Source: Dongia_B soli
GTDB lineage: Bacteria; Pseudomonadota; Alphaproteobacteria; Dongiales; Dongiaceae
DNA length: 64,000 nt
Assembly (NCBI RefSeq): GCF_034044715.1
Contig: NZ_JAXCLW010000003.1
Location: 434,001 to 498,000 of the forward strand
Reading direction: 5' to 3'
A program made the translations under genes and the position numbers. The notes under the pieces are model-generated. The model was not told where the DNA came from, ran no database searches, and worked only from the letters and a program-made list of their open reading frames with translations. Positions 1 through 8,810 of this stretch are shown one piece after another. The stretch's first letter is position 1, and the number at the start of each line of letters is the position of its first letter.

Positions 1-1063
1 GGCCGAGCCAGGTCATGCGGCCCGCCACCCGCAGCGTGCGCTCGCCGACATCGCTGCGCTCCGGGTGATAGCTCTCCAGCAACAATCTGCTATCGGCGTC
101 GCCGCGGCAGATCATCGCCAGCTTCCAGGCCAAGTTCGCGGCATCCTGCATGCCGGTATTCATTCCCTGTCCACCGGCGGGGCTGTGAACATGGGCGGCA
201 TCTCCGGCAAGAAATACGCGCTTGCTGCGATAGCTGCGCACCTGCCGTTCATGGACCTGGAATGTGCCGTGCCAATAGGCGGTGGTCGCCTTGAGTCCGT
301 TGGGGCCACGGCGTTCGATCAATTCCTGTATCTGGGCCAAGGTCATGTTGTCGCCCTGTCGCTCTTCAACCACTGAGCCAAGATTGGCGGCGAGGCGAAA
401 CAGATTGTCGGGACCAATGGGAAACAGCGCAAGAATGCCATCGCTGTGGAAATAGAGCGCCGGTTCGCCGGAAGGTGTGCGCAAGCCCGTCAAACGAAGA
501 TCCGCCATCAACCATTCGGTGGGGAAGCTTCGACCACCGAAGGACTGACCGATGAGATCTCGCACGGTGCTGCGTGTACCGTCACAGCCGATCACCCAAT
601 CCACCGGGAACTTTTCCTGATTGCCATCGCCATGCCGCAAGGTGACGTCAACGCTGCCTTCATTCTGTTGCAGCGAGAGCAGCTCGGTCGGTCGCTCGAT
701 CTGAACACCGAAGGTATCTAGATGTTCTCGCAGCAAGCGTTCCGTCTCGCTCTGCGGCAACATCAAAGCATAGGGAAACGGACTGGCCAGCAGCGAGAAA
801 TCGACCTGAACCGCTTGTTCAGTAGCATCGATCAGATGCGCTGCTCTCGCGGCGATGCCGGCCTGAATGAAGCTCTCGGCACAACCCATGCCATCGAGCA
901 TCTCGAGCGTTCGGCTCCAGACCACCACGGCCTTCGACTTGTCCGTCGGCTGCGGCGCCTTATCGATGATGCGGAGACCGACGCCATACCGCGCCAGTTC
1001 CGCCGCCATGGTGAGACCGACCGGACCGGCGCCAACGACGAGAACCTGCGGCCGCATCCTCAT
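1..1063 (-). CDS. FAD-dependent monooxygenase, PHBH/UbiH-like (partial, 3' end outside window)
   Basis: About 354 codons are visible; the C-terminus runs off the window. The protein begins MRMRPQVLVVGAGPVGL, a Rossmann FAD-binding GxGxxG motif at the N-terminus. It continues with a GCDGTRSTVR segment and later a GDAAHVHSPAGGQGMN segment, the second FAD/ribose (GD) motif of flavin aromatic hydroxylases (FAD_binding_3 family). These enzymes hydroxylate aromatic substrates using NAD(P)H and O2; the substrate cannot be told from sequence. Two ATG codons in frame (1063 and 1057) can start it, and neither has an ideally spaced Shine-Dalgarno. It lies downstream of ettA on the same strand, separated by a strong hairpin. 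Confidence 0.88.
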   Translation of the reverse strand, partial: MRMRPQVLVVGAGPVGLTMAAELARYGVGLRIIDKAPQPTDKSKAVVVWSRTLEMLDGMGCAESFIQAGIAARAAHLIDATEQAVQVDFSLLASPFPYALMLPQSETERLLREHLDTFGVQIERPTELLSLQQNEGSVDVTLRHGDGNQEKFPVDWVIGCDGTRSTVRDLIGQSFGGRSFPTEWLMADLRLTGLRTPSGEPALYFHSDGILALFPIGPDNLFRLAANLGSVVEERQGDNMTLAQIQELIERRGPNGLKATTAYWHGTFQVHERQVRSYRSKRVFLAGDAAHVHSPAGGQGMNTGMQDAANLAWKLAMICRGDADSRLLLESYHPERSDVGERTLRVAGRMTWLG

Positions 1064-1082
1064 GCTCTGTCCCGGAGGGTGT

Positions 1083-1107
1083 CCCCTCCTCAAGAGCTGA
1101 GGAGGGG
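1083..1107 (-). terminator. Perfect 10-bp hairpin between ettA and the monooxygenase
   Basis: Arms CCCCTCCTCA and TGAGGAGGGG are perfectly complementary with a 5-nt loop. On the leftward transcript it follows the ettA stop by 15 nt. No clear U-tract follows, so it could be a terminator or attenuator. Its 3' arm also contains a GAGGAGGGG Shine-Dalgarno-like run, about 19 nt ahead of the next gene's ATG. Confidence 0.45.
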
Positions 1108-1122
1108 TCGTTGAAGGTGTGA

Positions 1123-2799
1123 TTACGCCCGCACCAGCGGCTTGTATTTGATGCGGTGCGGCTGATCGGCATCGGTGCCGAGGCGACGATGCTTGTCGGC
1201 TTCATAATCCTGGTAATTGCCTTCGAACCATTCGACATGGCTATCGCCCTCGAAGGCCAGGATATGGGTCGCGATACGATCGAGAAACCAGCGGTCGTGG
1301 CTGATGATGACGGCGCAACCGGCGAAGTTGTCCAGTGCCTCTTCCAAGGCCCGCAATGTATCGACGTCGAGATCATTGGTCGGCTCGTCGAGCAGCAGGA
1401 CATTGGCGCCGGATTTTAGCATCTTGGCAAGATGCACCCGGTTGCGTTCACCGCCCGAGAGCAGGCCGACCTTCTTCTGCTGGTCGGCGCCCTTGAAGTT
1501 GAAATTGCCGACATAGGCGCGGCTCGGCATCTTGGTCTTGCCAAGCTCGATTTCATCGAGGCCGTCGGAGATTTCCTGCCACACCGTCTTGTTGGCATCG
1601 AGGCTGTCGCGCGACTGATCGACATAGCCGAGCACCACCGTATCGCCAACCTTGAACGTGCCTGAATCCGGCTGTTCCTGGCCGGTGATCATGCGGAACA
1701 AGGTTGTCTTGCCGGCACCGTTCGGACCGATGACGCCGACAATGCCGCCGGGCGGCAGGCGGAAGGAAAGATCTTCGATCAGGAGGCGGTCGCCGAAGCC
1801 CTTGTTCAGGTTCTCCGCCTCGATCACCACATTGCCAAGACGGGGACCGGCGGGAATGGTGATCTGGGCAGTACCCATCGTCTTTTCATTGCTCTGCGCC
1901 AGCAGGCTTTCATACGCACTGATACGGGCCTTGGACTTGGCTTGGCGCGCCTTGGGCGATTGCCGGATCCAGTCCAATTCGCGCTCCAGCGATTTCTGCC
2001 GCGCGGTCTCAGTCTTCTCTTCCTGTTCGAGCCGCTTCTGCTTCTGTTCGAGCCAACCGGAGTAATTGCCTTCGAAGGGGAAGCCTTGGCCGCGATCCAG
2101 TTCCAGAATCCAGCCGGCAACATTGTCGAGGAAGTAGCGGTCATGCGTGACCGCAACGACGGTGCCTTTGTAATCCTCCAGGAAGCGCTCCAGCCAGGCC
2201 ACGGATTCAGCATCGAGATGGTTGGTCGGTTCGTCGAGCAGCAGCATATCCGGATTGGAAAGCAGCAGGCGGCAGAGTGCCACCCGGCGCTTTTCACCGC
2301 CGCTGAGCTTCGTCACATCTGCATCACCCGGCGGGCAGCGCAGGGCATCCATCGCGATCTCGACCTTGCGCTGCAAATCCCAGGCATCGGCGGCATCGAT
2401 CTTCTCCTGCAGCTCCGCCTGGCGCGACAGCAAGACATCGAAATCGGCATTCTCATCGCCCATGGCGAGCGAGACCTGTTCGAATTCTTCCAGCAGCGCC
2501 TTGGTCGGGCCGACGCCTTCCATGACATTGCCCAGCACATCCTTGTCCGGATCGAGCTGCGGCTCCTGCGGCAGATAGCCGACGCTGGCGCCTTCCGCCG
2601 CCCAGGCCTCGCCGCTGAAATCCTTGTCGATGCCGGCCATGATCTTCATCAGCGTGGACTTACCGGCACCGTTGCCGCCCAGCACGCCAATCTTCGCGCC
2701 GGGCAGGAAGCTCAGCCAAATATTATCCAGCACCTTGCGGCCGCCCGGATAAACCTTGGTCAGGCCTTTCATGACATAGATGTACTGATACGCGGCCAT
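1123..2799 (-). CDS. ettA: Energy-dependent translational throttle protein EttA (ABC-F ATPase)
   Basis: 558 residues with two ABC nucleotide-binding domains and no membrane segments, as in the ABC-F family. The first Walker A (GGNGAGKST) is at about residues 41-49, followed by an LSGGEKRRV signature. The second is GPNGAGKTT near residue 340, with LLSGGERNRV and LLLDEPTNDLD. EttA binds the ribosomal E site and gates entry into elongation according to ATP/ADP state. The N-terminus MAAYQYIYVMKGLTKVYPGG matches the family. The ATG at 2799 was chosen over an upstream TTG because GGAG lies at a good distance ahead of it. Confidence 0.95.
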   Translation of the reverse strand: MAAYQYIYVMKGLTKVYPGGRKVLDNIWLSFLPGAKIGVLGGNGAGKSTLMKIMAGIDKDFSGEAWAAEGASVGYLPQEPQLDPDKDVLGNVMEGVGPTKALLEEFEQVSLAMGDENADFDVLLSRQAELQEKIDAADAWDLQRKVEIAMDALRCPPGDADVTKLSGGEKRRVALCRLLLSNPDMLLLDEPTNHLDAESVAWLERFLEDYKGTVVAVTHDRYFLDNVAGWILELDRGQGFPFEGNYSGWLEQKQKRLEQEEKTETARQKSLERELDWIRQSPKARQAKSKARISAYESLLAQSNEKTMGTAQITIPAGPRLGNVVIEAENLNKGFGDRLLIEDLSFRLPPGGIVGVIGPNGAGKTTLFRMITGQEQPDSGTFKVGDTVVLGYVDQSRDSLDANKTVWQEISDGLDEIELGKTKMPSRAYVGNFNFKGADQQKKVGLLSGGERNRVHLAKMLKSGANVLLLDEPTNDLDVDTLRALEEALDNFAGCAVIISHDRWFLDRIATHILAFEGDSHVEWFEGNYQDYEADKHRRLGTDADQPHRIKYKPLVRA

Positions 2800-2894
2800 C
2801 TGGCACTCCAACTTCCTGATTTAGGGGATTGCTGAGGTTTTTAGCCCAGGGCAGGCCGCAGGAAAAGCCCCGATTGCCGGCACTTTCGAAGGGA

Positions 2895-2924
2895 AAGGCC
2901 CGTCCGGCAAGCCGAACGGGCCTT
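2895..2924 (-). terminator. Hairpin downstream of the MFS gene
   Basis: An AAGGCCCGTCCGGC arm pairs with GCCGAACGGGCCTT with one mismatch. It lies between the stop of the leftward symporter gene (2949) and ettA. A short T/C-rich stretch follows in the leftward direction. It probably terminates the transporter transcript. Confidence 0.5.
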
Positions 2925-2948
2925 CTGACAATCCGCTGACGCCGTTTG

Positions 2949-4613
2949 TTACCAGACGTCGATCCGATGGTCCTTGGTCTCGCGGATGAAGACGACCCCC
3001 ACGATGAAGGTGATCACGGCGATGATGATCGGATACCAGAGGCCGTAATAAATATTGCCTCTCGCCGCGACCAGAGCGAAGGAGATTGCCGGCAGGAAGC
3101 CGCCGAACCAGCCATTGCCGATGTGATAAGGCAGCGACATGGATGTGTAGCGGATCCGCGTGGGGAACAATTCCACCAGCATCGCGGCGATCGGACCGTA
3201 GACCATGGTGACATAGAGCACCAGAATCACGAGCAGCAACGTCGTCACGACGTAATTAATCTGGTCGGGATCGGCCTTTTCGGGGTAGCCGGCGGCCTGG
3301 ATCGAGGCGGTCATTTCCACGGTGAAAGCTTTGGTCTTGGCCGCCAGATCCTCTTTCGGCAGGCCTTCGCCCTCGAAGCTCTGAACGACTTTGTCACCGA
3401 TTCTAACGCTCGCTACCGTGCCAGCCGGCGCGGCCTCGTTCCCGTAGTTCACGGAAGCTTTCGCCAGGAAGCTTTTGGCGATATCGCAGGAGGTGAGGAA
3501 TTTCGAAGTCCCCACCGGATTGAACTGGAACGAGCAGGTCGCCGGATCGGCCACCACTGTTACCGGTGCGTTCGCGAGGGCCGCTTCCAAGGCCGGGTTG
3601 GTGAAGTGGGTAATCCCTTTGAAGATCGGGAAATACGTCACCGCCGCCAAGAGGCAGCCCGCCATAATGATGCGTTTGCGGCCGATCCGGTCGCTGAGCC
3701 AGCCGAAGACCAGGAAGAATGGCGTACCGATGAGCAAAGCGACAGCGATCAGGATATTCGCCGTTGCCGCATCGACCTTCAGCGTCTGGGTCAGGAAGAA
3801 CAGCGCATAGAACTGCCCCGTATACCAGACGACTGCTTGTCCCATGGTCAGGCCGAACAGCGCCAGCAAGACAATCTTCAGATTGTCCCAGCGCGCAAAG
3901 GATTCCGTAAGAGGCGCAGAGGAGCCTTTGCCCTCGGCCTTCATGCGCCGGAAGGTCGGCGATTCACTTAGCCGCATCCGGATCCAGACCGAGATCGCCA
4001 AGAGGAGCACCGAGACCAGGAACGGGATGCGCCAGCCCCAGGCGCCAAAGGCTTCTTCGCCCATCGAGGTCCGCACGATCAGGATCACGATCAGCGACAG
4101 GAACAGGCCCACTGTGGCCGTGGTCTGAATCCAGCTTGTGTGATAGCCGCGTTTGCCGTGCGGTGCATGCTCGGCCACATAGGTTGCCGCACCGCCATAT
4201 TCGCCGCCGAGGGCCAGGCCCTGCAGGAGGCGGAGACCGATCAGGATGACCGGCGCCAGGATGCCGATGCTGGCATAGTTGGGGAGCAAGCCGATGAGGA
4301 AGGTCGACAGGCCCATGATCAGGATGGTGATGAGGAAGGTGTATTTACGGCCGACGAGATCGCCGAGCCGACCGAAGACGAGTGCGCCGAATGGACGTAC
4401 GGCAAAGCCGGCCGCGAAAGCTAATAGGGTAAAGATGAAGCCAGCTGTCGGATTGACCGCGGAGAAGAACTGCTTGTTGATGATGGTTGCCAGGGAGCCG
4501 AAGAGATAGAAGTCATACCATTCGAATACTGTCCCCAGTGAAGACGCGAACACCACGGTTCGCAGCTCGCTTTTGGTCGGTTCGCGAATTGCCGCTAAGC
4601 TTGCATTGGCCAA
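2949..4613 (-). CDS. MFS transporter, metabolite:H+ symporter (MHS) family
   Basis: 554 residues with about 12 hydrophobic segments. The N-terminal FEWYDFYLFGSLA and the GRLGDLVGRKYTF and GWLSDRIGRKRII loop motifs are characteristic of the MHS branch (KgtP/ShiA/ProP relatives), which import organic acids or other metabolites with protons. It is longer than the usual 430-450 residues because of an insert of about 110 residues between mid-protein helices, predicted non-membrane and containing two cysteines. The start is a TTG, supported by a GGGAGG Shine-Dalgarno 6-7 nt upstream; no ATG lies nearby in frame. Substrate unknown. Confidence 0.88.
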   Translation of the reverse strand: MANASLAAIREPTKSELRTVVFASSLGTVFEWYDFYLFGSLATIINKQFFSAVNPTAGFIFTLLAFAAGFAVRPFGALVFGRLGDLVGRKYTFLITILIMGLSTFLIGLLPNYASIGILAPVILIGLRLLQGLALGGEYGGAATYVAEHAPHGKRGYHTSWIQTTATVGLFLSLIVILIVRTSMGEEAFGAWGWRIPFLVSVLLLAISVWIRMRLSESPTFRRMKAEGKGSSAPLTESFARWDNLKIVLLALFGLTMGQAVVWYTGQFYALFFLTQTLKVDAATANILIAVALLIGTPFFLVFGWLSDRIGRKRIIMAGCLLAAVTYFPIFKGITHFTNPALEAALANAPVTVVADPATCSFQFNPVGTSKFLTSCDIAKSFLAKASVNYGNEAAPAGTVASVRIGDKVVQSFEGEGLPKEDLAAKTKAFTVEMTASIQAAGYPEKADPDQINYVVTTLLLVILVLYVTMVYGPIAAMLVELFPTRIRYTSMSLPYHIGNGWFGGFLPAISFALVAARGNIYYGLWYPIIIAVITFIVGVVFIRETKDHRIDVW

Positions 4614-4995
4614 GAGTACCTCCCGATTAAATTTGACGCATCGATGGGCCGCTCCTTTGCGGAGCCATTACCGACGACCGGTCGGTCCTGCCCGTTCGTG
4701 TCGGTCGAATCGACCGGCTTCTCCCCTCTCCACACCGCAAGTAAGCTATCATCTTGCTATTTCCGCGGCAAACTGTCGCAGGAAAATATGCCAGTGGAGG
4801 TGATCGCCATGCGCCATCGGAACGCGCCAATGAAGGCCCGGAAATGCGACCTTAAATTGTGCTTTACATCACAAGGCGGTCAGCGAGCCCTGCCGAGAAG
4901 CTTGGCAGTTCGCCCAAGAACCCGCACTATGGCCCGCGCTTAACCATACGTGCTAGCACAATCGGGTTCGATAATTGGCAAAGACTCCTCCTCCA
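4614..4995. other. Divergent intergenic region
   Basis: This separates the leftward symporter gene from the rightward GAF-PP2C gene and should carry both promoters. The only feature tied to a gene is the Shine-Dalgarno of the symporter next to 4614. I see no convincing gene, RNA or clear sigma-70 boxes. Confidence 0.5.
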
Positions 4996-6717
4996 ATGGT
5001 AGCAACAGAGAGGTCAGCAAGTGCCGGCCGGTCCCCGCATGATCCGTTGGACTTCGCCGCCGCGCTTAGCCGCTCCTTCGCGGCGACTCGGGATGTCGAT
5101 GCCACGATCCGCCATGCCCTGACCCACATCGTCGAGCTGATGCAAGTGGAGGCCGGGGCAATTTTTCTGACCGACGAAACTGGCGGCAATCTGATCTGTC
5201 GGGCGAGCGCAGGCCCGGTGAATATCGACGGGCTGGTGGTTCCCCAGGGCCACGGAATCGTGGGGCGGTCAGTTGCGGACGATGTCGTGCTCGTCGTCGA
5301 GAATGCCTATGACAACGAGGCCTTCTATGCCGAAGCAGATAAGCGTACCGGCTTCATCACGCGCTCCATCCTTTGCGCCCCGATGACTGTCGGCTCCAAC
5401 CGGATCGGTGCCGTTGAGGTTTTAAACAAGTATGACGGCCAGCCTTTTGACGACGCCGACCAGAACATGCTGAAGGTGGTCGCGAGCTCGGCGGGGCTTG
5501 CGATCTCCAATGCGCGCCTGGCCGCCAAACTGGTGGAGCAGGAACGCCTCAAGCGGGAACTGGAACTGGCCGCCGCGATTCAACGCAGTCTGCTGCCGCC
5601 GGCGGATGACACGCTGCCCATCGCGGGGATCAATCGGCCGATGCGCGAAGTGTCCGGGGACTTCTATGACTTCTTCCAGACGCCGGACGGCATCATCGCC
5701 TTTTGTCTTGGCGATGTGTCCGGCAAGGGCATGAATGCTGCTTTGCTGATGGCAAAGACAGCCAGCCTTTTCCGCTGCCTCGGCAAGACCATGCATGATC
5801 CGGCACGCTTGGCCGGCGTGCTTAATCGGGAAATCTGCGACACCGCCAGTCTTGGCATGTTCGTCACCATGGTCATCGGCATCTACGACCCGGCGACCGG
5901 CATGCTGAATTTCACCAATGCCGGCCATATGCCCCCGCTCCTTCGACGCGCCGATGGGGTTACCGAAACTTTCGCCGCCGAGGCGCCGCCCTTAGGCATC
6001 CTGCGCGAAGCCAGATACGCGACCCAGAACCTGCCGCTCGATCGCGGCCAGTTTTTCCTTTACTCCGACGGCCTCACCGAATTTCCCGCCGGTTATGATG
6101 AATTGGGCATCGACGGCCTCGACCGGATACTCGCCAAACAAACCGATACCCGGCTGGCCGACCGATTGGCGGCGGTGCTGCAGGAACTGGATGAAACGGG
6201 CGGTCAGGCGCGCGACGATCTGACCTTGCTTGCCATAGATGACCGCTTGGCCGCCCATGCCAACGGCCGCCAGATGACGGCAGCTTTCGAAGACGGGGAA
6301 TTTCTGGTGGGATTCACCCTGATTTCCAACCCCAACCGTCTGAGAATCCTACGTCCCGCTTTGCTGGCCGCCGCGACGGCCTGCGGTTTCGAGACGGAAG
6401 ATGCGCATGATTTCGTGCTCGGCGCCGTCGAAGCGGTTGAGAACATCATGATTCACGCCTATGGCGGCGGGAAAACCGGCGAGATCACGCTGGCAATGCA
6501 TCGTTTGCCCGATGGCATTATGCTGCGGATTCGAGACTTCGCACCCCGGGTCGATCCGGCTAAGATACAGCCTCGGCTCTTGGAAGATGTGCGTCCCGGG
6601 GGGTTGGGCACGCATTTCATCCGTACCGTCATGGATGATGCAAGCTTCATTCCGATGCCTGAAGGCGAAGGAAATCTGCTGGAGCTGGTGAAACGCAGGC
6701 GGACCGGACAGGAATAG
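4996..6717 (+). CDS. GAF - PP2C (SpoIIE) phosphatase - HATPase partner-switching regulator
   Basis: 573 residues. A GAF sensory domain spans about 25-178. A PP2C/SpoIIE phosphatase spans about 206-416, with VSGDFYDFF (Asp222), LGDVSGKG (Asp240), YSDGLTEF (Asp358) and DDLTLLAID (Asp407-408) as metal ligands. A C-terminal GHKL ATPase of RsbW type spans about 440-570, with an N-box EAVENIMIHAYG, IRDFAPRVDP and GGLGTHFIR. PP2C domains dephosphorylate STAS anti-anti-sigma proteins and RsbW-like domains phosphorylate them, so this protein could do both. The next gene, 18 bp on, encodes a STAS protein. A TTG at 4975 is an alternative start; neither start has a strong ribosome-binding site. Confidence 0.9.
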   Translation: MVATERSASAGRSPHDPLDFAAALSRSFAATRDVDATIRHALTHIVELMQVEAGAIFLTDETGGNLICRASAGPVNIDGLVVPQGHGIVGRSVADDVVLVVENAYDNEAFYAEADKRTGFITRSILCAPMTVGSNRIGAVEVLNKYDGQPFDDADQNMLKVVASSAGLAISNARLAAKLVEQERLKRELELAAAIQRSLLPPADDTLPIAGINRPMREVSGDFYDFFQTPDGIIAFCLGDVSGKGMNAALLMAKTASLFRCLGKTMHDPARLAGVLNREICDTASLGMFVTMVIGIYDPATGMLNFTNAGHMPPLLRRADGVTETFAAEAPPLGILREARYATQNLPLDRGQFFLYSDGLTEFPAGYDELGIDGLDRILAKQTDTRLADRLAAVLQELDETGGQARDDLTLLAIDDRLAAHANGRQMTAAFEDGEFLVGFTLISNPNRLRILRPALLAAATACGFETEDAHDFVLGAVEAVENIMIHAYGGGKTGEITLAMHRLPDGIMLRIRDFAPRVDPAKIQPRLLEDVRPGGLGTHFIRTVMDDASFIPMPEGEGNLLELVKRRRTGQE

Positions 6718-6735
6718 GGGATGGGGACGTAGCAT

Positions 6736-7086
6736 ATGCCGGTAGATCAAATTAGCGAGGCGAATAGTCGCATCGTCATCGCACTCAGGGGTGAGATCGA
6801 TCTTGAAACCGCGCCGGCGGTTCGCAAAGCGCTGCTCGACAATCTGAAGGGCGGCAAGGATCTGCTGATCGATCTTGCCCAGGTGAGCTATATCGATTCA
6901 TCAGGCATCGCCAGCCTGGTGGAGAGTTTGCAGCTCGCGCGCAAACAGGGCCATGACGTCGCTTTGGTCGCGGTCAGCCCGCGCGCGCTCCGGGTGCTGG
7001 AATTGGCCCGGCTCGACAAAGTCTTCACCATCCATGCCGATCTCGCTTCGGCCCTGGCGGTGAACGACAAGACTGCGCAGCAGTAA
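6736..7086 (+). CDS. STAS-domain protein (anti-anti-sigma factor or MlaB-like)
   Basis: 116 residues making up a single STAS domain. The phosphorylation-loop motif SYIDSSGIASL lies at about residues 51-61, so Ser55/Ser56 is the likely phospho-acceptor. In sigma partner switching, such proteins bind RsbW-like kinases. In the E. coli Mla system, the STAS protein MlaB binds the ATPase MlaF. Here it sits between a GAF-PP2C-HATPase gene (18 bp upstream) and an mlaE-type permease gene (9 bp downstream), so either role, or both, is possible. Confidence 0.88.
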   Translation: MPVDQISEANSRIVIALRGEIDLETAPAVRKALLDNLKGGKDLLIDLAQVSYIDSSGIASLVESLQLARKQGHDVALVAVSPRALRVLELARLDKVFTIHADLASALAVNDKTAQQ

Positions 7087-7095
7087 GCCAACAGA

Positions 7096-7893
7096 ATGAC
7101 AGCCGTCGCGCGCTTCTTCGAAACCATCGGCCGACGCACGGTCCAGAGCCTGGACGAAGTCGGCTACGGCGCCAGCCTGCTGGGCGAGAGCCTGTTCTGG
7201 CTGGCGATGGGCCGGCGCTACCGTCAGCCGGTTCGTGTCGAAGCCACCATGCTCGCCATGCTCAGTTTCGGTGTAAGCGCGCTGCCCATCGCCACTTTGC
7301 TCTCCGGCACGATCGGATTGATGCTGGCGATCCAGAGCCTCTATTCCCTTGGTCTCTTCGGCGCAGAAAGCTTCGCCTATATCGGCATCGCTTTCGGGGT
7401 GGTACGGGAATTCTCGCCGATCATCATGGGCATCCTGATCGCCGGCCGATCCGGCTCCGCAATCGCCGCGCGCCTCGCCACCATGACCATCAATCAGGAA
7501 ATCGATGCGCTCCAGGTGATTGGCATCAATCCCGTGCGTTTCCTCGTATCGCCGGTGCTCATTGCTTTGGTGATCACCGTGCCCTGTCTTGCGATGTGGG
7601 CCAATCTCGTATCGATCACCTGCGCGGGGCTCTATGTTTCCGCCGCGCTCGACATCTCCTTCATGGCCTATATCCGCGACACGATGAGTGTCCTGACCAC
7701 GCATGATATCTGGCACGGGATCGGCAAGTCGGCCCTGTTCGGCGTGTTGATTGCCCTGGTCGGGGTGATCAATGGCGCTGGCGTCACCGGCGGCGCCGAA
7801 GGCGTCGGTCAGGTCACCACACGCGCCGTCGTGCAGTCGATCACCTTGATTGTGCTTGCCGACATGATCTTTGCCTATATCTCGACCCATTGA
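7096..7893 (+). CDS. mlaE: MlaE-family ABC transporter permease (lipid transport)
   Basis: 265 residues with five to six hydrophobic segments. It carries the family motif REFSPIIMGILIAGRSGS followed by IAARLATM and EIDAL, the region that contacts the ATPase. MlaE permeases form the membrane core of MCE-type phospholipid transporters that maintain outer-membrane asymmetry. Genes for the ATPase, an MCE protein and an auxiliary lipoprotein follow immediately, so the complex is complete apart from a periplasmic MlaC-like carrier. The N-terminus (MTAVARFFETIGRRTVQSLDEVG) matches relatives. A paralogue lies at 55600. Confidence 0.92.
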   Translation: MTAVARFFETIGRRTVQSLDEVGYGASLLGESLFWLAMGRRYRQPVRVEATMLAMLSFGVSALPIATLLSGTIGLMLAIQSLYSLGLFGAESFAYIGIAFGVVREFSPIIMGILIAGRSGSAIAARLATMTINQEIDALQVIGINPVRFLVSPVLIALVITVPCLAMWANLVSITCAGLYVSAALDISFMAYIRDTMSVLTTHDIWHGIGKSALFGVLIALVGVINGAGVTGGAEGVGQVTTRAVVQSITLIVLADMIFAYISTH

Positions 7894-7898
7894 CCGCC

Positions 7899-8777
7899 AT
7901 GAGCGAGCAACCCGCACCATCCCATCAACAAACAGCCGTGCCGCCTGGTGAACATGTCGTCTGTCGCCCCAGCGAAGCGGAACTCGCCGCCCGGCCCAAG
8001 GTGATCGAAGTCGATCATCTCGATTGGTCTTACGGCAAGCGGCAAGTCCTCTTCGATATCTCGCTCGATGTGCGCCAAGGCGAGATCATGATGATCATGG
8101 GGGGCAGCGGCAGCGGCAAGAGCACGCTGTTGCGCCATCTGGTTGGTCTGATGCCGCCCTTGCCGGGCAAGGTCAAATTACTGGGCAAGGATTTCGGCAC
8201 CCTGAAGCCGATGGAGAAACTGGATCTGCGCCGCAAGATCGGCGTCGCCTTCCAGTTCGGCGCTCTCTTCAGCTCGATGAATGTCGCCGAGAATGTCAAG
8301 CTGCCGCTGCGGGAGCTGACCAAGCTGAACGAAAAAACCATGGACATCATGGCGCGCATAAAACTGGAGGTCGTCAATCTCTCCGGTTTCGGCGATCTGA
8401 TGCCGGCGGCGCTTTCCGGCGGCATGGTGAAGCGTGCCTCGATCGCCCGTGCCATTATCATGGATCCGAAGCTGCTGTTTCTCGATGAGCCCTCCTCGGG
8501 CCTCGATCCGGCGGTTTCCTCGGCGCTTGACGATCTCATCCTGCGGCTCCGCGAGGCGATGGATATTTCCGTCGTCATCGTCACCCATGACATCGACAGT
8601 GCTTTCAAGATCGGCGATCGTATCACCATCCTGGACAAGGGCCGCATCCTGGCGAGCGAACGGGTGGAGACGATCCGCAACAACAAGAATGAACGCGTGC
8701 AACATCTGCTCAACCGCCAGGCGGAAGAGATCGAGGTCGATCCGACCGAATATCTCAAGCGTCTGACGGGTGGTTGA
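7899..8777 (+). CDS. mlaF: MlaF-type ABC transporter ATP-binding protein
   Basis: 292 residues. Walker A GGSGSGKSTLLRH, signature LSGGMVKRASIARA and Walker B LLFLDEPSSGLDP are all present. The ALFSSMNVAENVKLPLRE stretch is characteristic of Mla/Ttg2A ATPases. It powers the MlaE permease encoded just upstream; the ATG is 6 nt past the mlaE stop. The N-terminus has an extra run of about 35 residues before the ATPase fold. A TTG start overlapping the mlaE stop is possible but less likely. Confidence 0.92.
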   Translation: MSEQPAPSHQQTAVPPGEHVVCRPSEAELAARPKVIEVDHLDWSYGKRQVLFDISLDVRQGEIMMIMGGSGSGKSTLLRHLVGLMPPLPGKVKLLGKDFGTLKPMEKLDLRRKIGVAFQFGALFSSMNVAENVKLPLRELTKLNEKTMDIMARIKLEVVNLSGFGDLMPAALSGGMVKRASIARAIIMDPKLLFLDEPSSGLDPAVSSALDDLILRLREAMDISVVIVTHDIDSAFKIGDRITILDKGRILASERVETIRNNKNERVQHLLNRQAEEIEVDPTEYLKRLTGG

Positions 8778-8810
8778 GAACCGACCAGCGGAGCGACGAG
8801 AGAACGTCAT

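Noticed and set aside
2813..3971. Rightward frames opposite the MFS gene
   Set aside because: Antisense shadows of a well-supported transporter gene.
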